DNA of 64,000 nt, taken from positions 1-64,000 of the forward strand of contig JAVYIG010007881.1 of the NCBI GenBank assembly GCA_035222895.1. The letters run 5' to 3'. The DNA is from Strongylocentrotus droebachiensis. Its lineage: Eukaryota; Echinodermata; Echinoidea; Camarodonta; Strongylocentrotidae. The notes under the pieces were generated by a model that was given only the letters and a program-made list of their open reading frames with translations, was not told the origin of the DNA and searched no databases. Below, piece after piece: positions 26,401 to 38,400 of the stretch (within the stretch, counting starts at the first letter, position 1; each line of letters opens with the position of its first letter). The position numbers were made by a program, and so were the translations under genes.

Positions 26401-29400
26401 ACTTTCATAGAAATAGTTTATAAGGGTGATGGACACAGTTTTATGAAAAAAAGTAGAGTACATTTATAAGTAGCTGAAGATAGGAAGGGGCTGGAGAAAG
26501 GCCATAAAGAAAATGAAAGTCTAACCCCACAGCATGGGTAAAATCAATGCTAAACGTTGATGATGAATTCAATAGCTTTTCCTGAACTTGCTGGCTATCA
26601 CATACAAGGCTTTTTTCCCTTTTTTTTTCTCACTACAGCAGAATAAATTCTGCTGCTGTGTGTTTTTAAATCTTATTTTGTTTCATTGGCCTGATAATGT
26701 GCTTCTTAAGCCAGCTTCAGCATGAGTCTTATACAGGAGAACGGCCGAGAAATCACCCCCTAGATTTGAAGTGATGAAGTGCATTCGACTAATAGCCCAA
26801 GAGTGGATTTGAAACCCGACTGCAGTGTAAAGGGATCGTGATGTTTCATTTAGTTTCATTGTAAATGTCGCATTTCTCGTGTTTAATTTCTGTAATTTGG
26901 CGATAAAATGAAAAATTAGAGTGTAATATTTTGATTATAGTAGATTAGCTGATATGTTTATAGATCTTAGGAGCTTTTAAATGTACTGTTATTATGAAAT
27001 TAAGAAAGATTTTCAATAATTGTTCATCTATAATTTCTGTATGAGTTGAAGACTATCATAAGCATTTTGAATTCGTACTTGTTTCAATAGCAATTTCAAT
27101 AGTAATGGAAAACAATTGATTACTAAACAGACAAAGTAAAAATAAAGGGGGAGACTTTTAGTCAGTTAAGTATTGTTGATTTCATGACGATTCTTGGAGT
27201 GATGTAAATACATTGTTATGCTCAGGGCGGTTGCCAGACATTTTGAATGGAGGGGTTTTAGTCAAAATGTTGACATGTTAGCTGCTCAAAATATGCCAAC
27301 GTGGAAATTAAAGGTTGTCCAATTTCAAATTGGTCAACAGATGTCCACAATTTTTTTCCAAACAAGAAAAAAAGAGATTTTCCAAAAGTCTATCTCTAAA
27401 AATGTTAAATTTGCTAACAGAAAGTCCCCCTCTCTCTGTTGCAATAACCCTGAGTATACTTTGAAGTACTTGACTGTACAGTAGAAACTGTTGAATTTGT
27501 CACATGGTAGGTGTCTCGTGCAATTAAGAGCCTTTTGTTCCCTTTCCTTGTGTTACTAACGCTCTGACCTTTGACCTATCAGCGGAGGATGAGACCATGG
27601 TAACAGAGCGAGCTCATCACACACCGCCCACGTTCGGTGTGTTCTTCCCATCGTCCATCTGCTCATCCATGGTGCATCTGACCGCTCTGCTGGACGATGC
27701 AGAGGTCAATCTGGAAGGTGTTTCAGGTCAGTTAAATTTTCATCCTCAGTAAAATTTAACTTAAATTCTTCTTGCAATGTGGATTGAGCACATCAGAAAT
27801 ATTCTACAATATTAGTTAAATGTTTTTCATAACTGCCTTTAAAAAAAAGAGTGTTTAGATATCTACTTTAGATTTGCTTTTGTTAGAATGTTTACATATC
27901 TTTTTCTTTGCTAATCAGTCAAATAAAGAATATGATAGATAAATACAGAAACTAATCTTCTTAGATGGTAACTAATAAGAAAGAAGTGTTATTTTGGAAA
28001 GAGTGTTTCCACATCTACTATAGATTTGCTTTACGTTACAATGTTTTAATACTTCTTATATGCTATGAAGTTATATATAGGAAATGATATATAAGATAGA
28101 TAAATACGAACAAATATATGTAGATGGTTACTAATGAAAAGGAAGAGGTTTTTTGTAAAAAAGTGTTTCTACATCTGCTATAGATAGGCTTTTCGTTACA
28201 ATGCTCTAATATCTTTTCTTTACCTAGATGTCATAGAAAGGATATTATAGAGTACTATGGGGAAAATATCTACGTAGATGGCAATTAATGAGAAGCTATT
28301 TTTGTTTTGAAAATGTTTTTTTCTACATCTACTATGGAGTTGCTTTACGTTACATTGTTTTAATATTTCTTCTATGCTAAGAAGTCATAAATAGGAAACA
28401 ATGGATAAATATTGAAAACAAATCTTTGTTGATGATTACTAATGAGAAGGTAGAGGTGTTGTGATCTAGTGGTTACGTCTTCAGACTGTGGATCACGTGG
28501 TTCATAGTTTAAGTCCCGCTGCGGCACTAATGTTCTTTGGCAAGACATTAATCCACTGTTGATCCAGGTGTGAATGGATACAGGTAGGAAGGAATTCCTT
28601 GAATGCTGTGAGCACCGATATGGGAAGCCCAGCAGATCAACAATTCCCCTTACAAACATAATTAAACAGTACATCCAGAATACAAGCAAAGCACAAACAA
28701 AATGAAAATCATTAGCACATTACAAACATTATATGTAGAAGATCAACTCATATACATGTGAATGCACCATGGTTTCATCATGCTTTCTTTGTTTCTACTA
28801 GTTGGTGAAGTTGCACACAAGATCATGTGGACGTGTCTGGTGGAGGAACCCGCTCTCATCTTGAGGTACATCTTAGAGAAGATCACTGCTAAGGATAAAC
28901 AGGTAAGATGATAATAACAATTATAATAATAACAATAGTATGTCTTGTTCACCCAAGGTAGCCTCATCAGTAGTAATACTGTTCTTCCTGAGGGCCCTGC
29001 AATCATCATACCATCCTGGCTTTATCTGAGTTACCATGAAAAGGTGCTCAAGCATTCAAGGAATGTCCTCCTACCCGGAACTCACTTACCTCTCCAGGGT
29101 GGAGTGTGGCAAATGTAGATTAAAGTCTTGCCTAAAAATAGATGGATCAAACATTAAACATGTAACATAATTAGAATGTACGTGAAAATGGTAAATGCCA
29201 CAGACGGCACTACGTGTATACAAAACAGTTACAATCTGCATACCAATTTTCAAGTATATAGGTTCAATTCTTTTAATACTTTTTGTTCTTTAATTCAGTA
29301 GAGAAATTCTTCCATGGGAAAAAATATCACAATGAGCGGAACTATTTCTTTCCCACTGTATAATATAATGAGAGATATCTTCAATTTTGAAGAAGTTTCC

Positions 29401-32400
29401 ACTTTGGAAATGATGTTATCAGTTTTAATAAGATACATACACTGTAAAGCTTATATTCTGTATTAATTCACACAATTACATCAATTTTTGATATCTGCAG
29501 GAAGAGCTGATTTTGTTGATGAAGAAGCTGTTCAGTCATACCGATGAGATACCTGCTCAAGCTGCTCATACGCTCTTCAACTATCTGGTGAGTTGATTCA
29601 ATTCATGATATTGCACTAGATAAACATGAACATGATGTTTATTGCTATTATTTATCTTGTGGTTAAATGTTCCACTTGTGCAATTATCCAAATCCAAATC
29701 CCACTGTGCTCATGTGTTTCTACATGCATTTGAAAATGTTGAGAAACTTTAGATCCAGTCTTAATGAAGCAAGCAAGGCTCAGGAATATTGTTTGAATCA
29801 AAGTTTTGCATAATATTAATCATCTTTTACAAAATCCTACACTATGCAACAAACATGTAAATATACATTTAATTCTATAACTTCAAAAAATGTTTTGCAA
29901 AAGAAATGTTTTTAAATACTAACAGACTAAATCTGGTATCAGACAATTTTTTATTCAGTGCTGCTATACAACCTTTTGACTTTCAAATAGCGATAGCAGG
30001 CTCTATGTAGCTGGTTCAAAATTGTTGCATTTCATTTACCTTTCATATTGTGCCAAAGTATATATACAGTGCGTCCCAGAAAAAACAAAACCGAGAATTA
30101 TCGATGTTTTATCATAACTTAATCACAATTATAATATATAAATGACACATATTTGCAAAGCTTAGATCCTCCTCTTTTATTTGATGCAACTCATATGATT
30201 CATATCTCACGCATGAGTGATTAAAAGCAATTTGAAGAGAGGAAACCGAAAAGTCATTTGGCGGGCGGTATCTGAATTTTAAAAAGAAAATCACATTTCT
30301 AAAAAGTTCAATTTCTGCCCTTTTAAATGACGCCTCAATCAGGAAAAATGAGCCTCGAATAACAAAGTTCTGTTTGTTTAAAGTAAGGCTTGCATTTCCA
30401 TAATTTGATCAAACGAGTTTGTTTCCACTGGCTGCCTGCCGTAGCAATGAACAGAGTTGACAAAAGACTTAACTCCGTTTCGTTGACGATCAGCCATGCA
30501 CAAAGAAGACGAAAGACCTGATGCATGGCTGATCTTCAACGAAACGGAGTTAGGTCTTTTGTCAACTCGGTTTGTTGATACGGCAGGTAGCCAGTGAAAA
30601 CGAACTCGTTTGATCAAATTATGAAAACGAAAGCATTACTTTAAACAAACAGAACTTTGTTATTTCTGGCTCATTTTCCCTGATTGATGTATCATATGAA
30701 AGAGCAGAAATTGAACTTTCTAGAAATGGGATTTTCTCCTTGAAATGCAGCTACCGCCCGCCGAATGACTTTTTGGTTTCTTCTCTTCAAATTGCTTTTA
30801 ATCACTCATGTGTGAAATATGCATCATATGAGTAGCATCAACTGAAAGAGGAGGATCTAAGCTTTCCAAATGTGTGTCATTTATATATTATAATTGTGAT
30901 TAAGTTATGATAAATCATCAATAGTTCTCGGTTTCGTTTTTTCAGGGACGCACTGTATATTAAAAATGTCACTGTTACATAACTGTTAACTTACATTTCA
31001 GCGAGTGTGGACATTATTAGAAAATTATATTGAATTTGCTCTACCCCTGTTAGATTGGATTCATCATCTACCACTGCCGTGCACCACACGAGGGTGCTAA
31101 TGAAGCCATCGCCAACACACTGACAGTCATCTGGCATATTCTACCCTACGTGTCGGGTGTGTCTTTCAAAGACCTCAAACAAACCTTGAAGAAAGAACAA
31201 TGTGATGTAAGTATTAATACTTCATGATTTTAATTGCTTGCCCTTACATGTATTTTGTATAATTATTCATTGATATATGATTAATCAATTATTAATTAAT
31301 TGACACGATTGTACATTTGAGATGATATTTGTTTGTGTGTTTCTGTTTTGGTGTACGTAGCTTATATATATTTTCTTTAGTGAGTCAAGCAATAAACAAC
31401 ATTGTCATATTATAATACATTATTATTTCAAGATATATTTTGGTTGTTGAAATAATTATTTTACTCTGGTATTTTAGCATCATCATTGGTCAATATCATT
31501 CTGATATGAGCATGGTTGTATTAAACCATTAAAGTACATCAGAGGGAAATACATGTAATATACATATATCTTACGGTTTTGTATTTTGCTCACACAGCCA
31601 ACCATCCTCATCACAGCAAATGTACCTTGTGCAAAGGTGAGTACCATTTTGTGATTTTAGCATATATCCTTTTTCAGAAAGCCCCTTTAAATATTCCCCT
31701 CCCCATAAAACAACATTTTTGCTACATTAGTGCAGTTTACAGAAAAAATTAATGGCAACTTGTCTTTATTTTATTGTATTTGGAGGTCAAGGTGCATGTA
31801 CATTAAATATATGAATTGAATATTTGAATGTTTTGCCAAAACTTGCAAAAAAGTATTTATAATAATGGGGATTGTGTTCACTTAAGTTTCTCTTATACTT
31901 CTCATATTGTTTCTTTTAATCTTGTTAATGTGTTAATACATACGTGTACCAATATGTTGTAGGTATATTGAAATTACATGAATTGAACGGTATTTGAAAT
32001 CGGATGATAAATTTTTATTTAATTGTTGTTGTACAGAAACTGATTGTTCATGGTCCGAACGAGAGTGATATTCCAACACAGCTCCCCATCAGTGAGGTAT
32101 GATAACTCAATCATTCTCTTGGCGTTTCTTTCCTTTAGATATATCACATTCTTTCCTTTTAATATCACATTGACCTGTTTCATCTGCTAATAATTTATAT
32201 GTTTTCTTTGTTATATTTGGTAAAGAAAAATTTATTTGAAAAAATGATCGTCCCTCTTGATATTTTTTATTGTGGTAATCAAATGCAGAACCAATACTGA
32301 CTGTTGATATTATGTACTTGTATTTTGAATGTAAATGAGTATGCCTCTTCTATACCCGCCAACCTTCCAGAGCAACAATTGGGAATTTCTCAAACCAGAA

Positions 32401-35400
32401 TTAGAAAAAAAGTCTATTTGTTATACTTTTCATACACAATGTTCCAGCAAAAGAGGGAAATCTAGGGTTCAAAACAATAGCTTGAAGGCCAAAAAATAGG
32501 AGTCATTCCTCCCGAATAGGAAAGATGGGCATCTATGTTCCTCTTATACCTGTTGGAAATTGAATTCTGGCTTTAAGAAAAAGTATATCATTCTAACTTT
32601 CTTTCGCTTGTAACTTGTTCCTCCACAGGACATGCAGTTTGAGGAGATCTTACAAGACTGCTTGGAGTTCTTTAACATCCCTCCAGCTCAGCATGGATCT
32701 CACTTCTTGGTGGATAAGAAGACAAGTAAGAAAATGACAGTCCTATAAGCATCAATCAAGTAAAATCTTAGATAGATATCAATTTAGTACATATATTCTA
32801 TGACATATAACCATTTTGAGTGGATGGAAATAGCTCTTACAAACATTTGCTCGTGCAGTGTATCTTTTGATGGAAGATTTTAATGTAAAATGTTAAGCAG
32901 AGCTACATAAAGGAAGTCGTGGTAGATGGTCATTATGAATTGATGGTAACATACACTCATTGGTTTGCAGTATTCAAATGTATGTACATTGTGATCTTCC
33001 AGTGTAAGTTTTAGCCTGGATAAAAATGAAGCATAATATTTGTGTGCATTTAGGACAGATTATGCAATTGATCTTAGCTTTTAATGTTTTGATTTTGTTG
33101 TTGTTATTGTAATCAATTCCTTTTCGCTGTGTTCACCCACTGTACTTACATCGAAGATGATAGAAAATACTGAATAAAACTTCATGTAAAGGACATTATT
33201 ATTACCATCCTAATCACTGATTATGCCCTCATGCAAAGTCACATCAAAAGTATGGTTAATTCTGCTTAAGTCGAATCTGTGTAGACGGCAAAAAATAGTT
33301 CGAAATTTGACTTTGGAAGTGTACATAACACATTTTGCATAGTTTAGTATAAAATAAAATGATTTGACTCGCACAACTTCAAGTTCTGTAGATTTGACTG
33401 TAATAAATTGTCTGAATTTTTTAAATTGAATTACATCTGATTATTTTCTAAAAATCTAGATCAAATGCTTGATGTGAAGTCCTATGTGAGAGACTTCTAT
33501 GCCTACAGACGTTCACAGTGCCCAGAGCTAATACTAAAGAAAATGGACAAGCAACTGGGTCTGGAGAAACTCCAGCGACAGGTAAATATCACTGTCCTAT
33601 TTTCGATTCAATTTAATTCAGGTGTTATTCAATCCATTACCTAGTTTTAGAATATGCATTTTTAATTCCATAGTAACTATTTTGTTGTAAAATAATTAAA
33701 ATCTCAGCGACAGATTACACCATCTTTGCTTTGTTTTGATCTGTTTGTATACATGTATGCATTTACATACAGGCCTTCACTTTGAAGTTGTCTGAACTTG
33801 GACGAGTCTACTTCTCAATGACAACACTGCAGAGTACACCAAAGAACAATGTAAGTATGAATGAATTTAAAAAAAATGTTTGAATGAGTGCATGAGCAAG
33901 TTTGCAAGACGGGTGAAGTAAGTACATGTAAGGTGCTCTAACATATAGGACATGTTCTGGAATTTATTTTTAATTTAGCAAGCAGTTTAAATCTTTTGTC
34001 TACTGGTTTGGTGGGTACTGGTGGAGCTAATTTTGACACATTTATGTTCAGCGATAGGAACATGGACATTTGTTTTTATGGCATATTCCAAACCACCCAA
34101 CAATTTATTTGATACACATAAAATATCATACATTTTTCTTGAAGCTTTCATGTGCTACACAAATAGCTCCACATTGCTACACTTTGATCATGGTATCGTC
34201 GTGCGATAAGGACCTCTACAGATGAACATCCATTGATTTATAACAATAAAATGTCCATATTAGCTTATCTGGGATAAATTTCATGTTGATTGTCGTATTG
34301 TATTGCAATCATCTCCTCTACAGATGAACATCCATAGATTTTTAATATAAATTGTCCATATTAATAACTGGGATAGATTTCACGTAGATTGTTGTACCCT
34401 AATGCAATAATTTCCTCTACAGATGAACATCCACGTCTCGTTCCTGCACGATGAGTTGATCAGACTGCCCTCATTCCCACGGAAGGCCCTGGATGCTGAG
34501 TTCTTGCTTTATTCCATACAGCAGATGGGGAAGGTGAGTTGACCTTTAATGGTCATGGTGATGAAGATGTTGATGATGGTGATGATGAGGATGATGTTGG
34601 TGATGATAATGATGTTTATGATGATGATAAAGATGATACTGATGATGAAATTGATGATGACAATGATGATAATGATGATACTGCCGATGATGACGTTAAT
34701 AATAATGATAATAAAAACGATGATAATGATAGCATTGATGATGAAATTAATGATGATGATGATGATGGTGATTACAGTGATGATGATTTTATGATAATGA
34801 TGATAGTGGCTTTAGATGCAGAGTTCTTGCTTTATTCTTTACAACAAATGAGGAAGGTGAGTTAATTTGTGTGATTAAAAGCTGTCATTACACTAGAACT
34901 ATAGTAATATAACAAATATAACCAATAATAATTATCACTGATGGTGATGATGATAATGATGGAAAAAAATAATACCACAAAAAAAATCTTTTGTACTCAA
35001 TCATACCAGAAACTTTGATGATACATGTAATACTGCATATTGTAAACATTCAGCATTTTGCTGCAAGAAATCAAACAGTGCGAGTTGATATATATTGTAA
35101 ATGTGGTAACAAGAAAATATTTAAAGAATTGTAATCATCCTGAATTTGTTAATCTTCTTTTAGGAACTATTTGGTCTTGATGTTCTTCACAAGTTCATGT
35201 GGGTGAAGGTAAGAAATAATCATATCTGAATTTACATTTCCTAATTTCAAAGTATTCTATAGAGTTTTGCACACTCTAAGAAGTATTCAATCGATATGCA
35301 TCATGACTTTGATTAATAAAATTGTGATATTATATAGGGAAAATTCTTTGCAACACAGAGGTTGTGTTGAATATGTATTGAGTCTCTTTTTCCTTCAGTT

Positions 35401-38400
35401 GTCGACTTCAAATATCAGTCTCTTTTTTACAGTAAAAATATCTTTGTACATTTCAAATATTCCAAGATCCAATTTAAGATTGAAGATTCGAGATTCAAGT
35501 TTTACTTTCCATATATAATAGAATAGGTCATGTCATGGAGGCCTTCATTTACACAAATTTTACAACTTCTTAAAATAATATTCAGATGACCCAGACTGTC
35601 TTCTATCACATGTCATCTGACTTTCCATGGAGTGGTGACATCCAACTCTTCCTCAACGTGATCAACGGCGCCCTCCTGCTTCACTGTGAAGACATCTCCA
35701 TCCTTCGTCTCTGCCTCTCGACCTACATCAACATCTCACGCCACTTCAAACACATCTTTGCTACAAAGGGGTAAAATAAAGTTCTTTGCTTCTACTTCAA
35801 TTTATTTCTTTACAACCGAGGGTCAATTCTTAGATTAATCTTAATATTTTGTTCTTTTTCTTCATTTTTATAGTTTATTTACCTTTTCCCCTCCACTCCA
35901 TTTCATTTGTTAAGTGCTAGAGTGATGTCTTGGTTTGTAAATTTGCTGCTTTTTGATGAGAAATTTGATTAAGAAGAAAATATATTAAATAATGAATTTG
36001 TGTATCACTTGGGTTACTTTCATTTGACAAAATTGTAATCACAATAATTCTTAATTCTGAACTTGATTGGTTTATTCATTTTCTTTACAGGTTCCAGTAC
36101 ATCATGCCTACAATCCTACGTATCTACACTCACCACCAATCTAATCCGCTTGTCTGCAGGAGTATCGAGGTATTCACAAATGCACACATACTTGCTCAAT
36201 ATCATTTTCATGTTACACATATCTTCAATTTTCCAAAATGTTTGAACTCTGTACCTGTCAAATATATAGGCATAAACATTTTTGTAAGATTGGATTCCAC
36301 TTGCTTTAAATATAGAGTCACCTGGGATATATCATGACTAGAATAATATATTTGCACATGTACATGTCAAATTACAATGCATATATTTGTGATTAGATTT
36401 TAATGAATGCACATTTATGAAATGACTATATTATATATTTGTTTCCAGTTGTCAGTTGTTGTCTAGCAGTTTAGTTTTTTCTTAAATGAGGATAATTAGT
36501 TTGACTTTTTTTTTGCATGGTGCATGATATTCTCAATGTAGCATGAAATCAAAATATATGGTTGAACATGTTTAAATGCTTTGTAGAATTTCAATTCAAA
36601 CAAGCATTTTAAGATTGCTTCATCATTATTAGACTATTTACGGAGAGACAAGAAATGTACAAATGTATTGTATGTGAAAAACAAAATTCAATCAGCACTT
36701 TTTTTTACCTGGTCGTTTATATTTTTGTGAAAACTTTATTGGCTGATGATATGATAAAGTGTTAGCATTCCTTTTTTTGCAGTTTATGTATTACATGTAA
36801 TTTATTTAAATGCACGATGATTCAATTTGATTTGATTTTGTAGATTTCTTTCTTTCTAGCATGGAAAAAGGGAAGTTTGCCTGTGTTTCTTTTGGCATGC
36901 TGCATAAAGTGTTTCACAAGTTGTAAGTGTCTTTATAGTTTTTCACAATAGGGGGTTAATAATAATCTGCTGAGTGAGACAGAAAAGGGCATCAGCTCGA
37001 ATCATTCAACATCCTTTCGGCTGTCAGTAGGTGATATAATATAATAATAGTAAAGGTGTTGTGGTCCAGTGGATAAGTCTCCAGATTGTGAACTTAATTA
37101 ACCACAAGGTACGGGGTTCGAATCCCTGTCATAACATTAACGTCCTTTGGCAAGGCATTAATCTACATTTGCCACACTCCACCCAGGTGAGGTAAATAGG
37201 TACCCGGTGGGATTATTCCTTGAAATGCACTGTGCGCTGATAATGGCTGCCAAAGTTAAAGTTATGGTAATAATTTCAAAAGCTCTTCGGAATCGCATAG
37301 GGACATTATATCACAATGTGTTATGCGCTATACAAGAACAGATTATTATTATTTCTTTCATATCCCAGACAACTTCATTATTTTTTTTTAAATCTAGATA
37401 TATAGAGAAATAATTTATTTTGTATTTACTAAATTTCTGTTGACCAAAGGTGTAAATTTATTACCTAATATTTTTTCTTAAAACAAGTCATGCTATCGTC
37501 ACAAAATTTATTTTGCACGATGATTGGTGATGAAAAAACACCTCCTTCTGAAAGCTGGGCTGATTAAATAAAACTTACAAAACTGTCTTAATTTTTTTAT
37601 TAAATTAATTGTTTCTTATTTATTTCATCAGTATGTTTTTAAAATGCATGTTTTTGTATCATACACCCGTAATTATAGAATTTAAAATCACTCTGCACTT
37701 GTATAATGGTCAAAGAAAACTACATGTATTTGTCTTACCAATATTAGGAGCTTACGCATGAGAACACTAGCATCTGGTAAAGTGTAGTATTTTATTTTTA
37801 CACATTGTTGTAAAGTCAAGCACATGTTGATTTGTTCTAATTTTCATACATGTACATGCTTTAAATGAGTTGATTTTTGTATTAATGATAAGCTAATCAT
37901 CATGACAAACACAAAATCCTTATTGATTAATGTACATTTCTTTAAAGATTTATATAAATATGGCATGATTTTTCTCTAGAATTTATATCTGGATTTACCC
38001 ATTTATTATTGCAGTATGTGTGTCGCCAGTTCTACATTCTTCACATGAAGCCATTTGTCCTTCAGCTGTTTGGAAGCGCTGCTCCTATCTTGAAGGTGGG
38101 CTCTGAAGAGGCTCCTAACCCACTAAAAGTAAGTCCTCTACTAAATGCTATCTCATCTAACCCTAAATCTATATCGTCTATAAGCCCTAATTGTTGCATA
38201 AAGCCATGATAGGGTTGCGGTTGGAGCTGCATTCTTGACATAGAGCCATTCATCATTCAGCTGTATGGAAGTGCTGCCCTCTGTCTTTAAAGGTTGGCTC
38301 TGAAGAGGCTCCTAACCCATTGAAATAATGCCCTTCGTTAACCTCTATTAAACTCTCACTATAAGGTTAGGGTTGGAGCTATGGCTGCATTCTTCCAGGT

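Larger units (their letters stand above)
20935..27582. other. Intron 16 (6.6 kb), repeat-rich, no gene seen
   Basis: Contains miniature elements at about 21978, 22628, 23514 and 24355. The rest is AT-rich with frequent ACATGTA. No exon is expected, because exons 16 and 17 join directly within a conserved block. Confidence 0.75.

Noticed and set aside
30335-30617. Two overlapping minus-strand frames with similar sequence
   Set aside because: They are the two arms of the foldback element read on one strand.
34539-34865. Asp-rich frame of 108 codons
   Set aside because: Lies wholly in a GAT array in intron 26; only the end resembles UNC80 because an exon-edge copy follows.
37053-37130. Possible functional tRNA gene
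   Set aside because: Box-like motifs are present but no convincing cloverleaf, and SINE core and tail follow; treated as tRNA-derived SINE.
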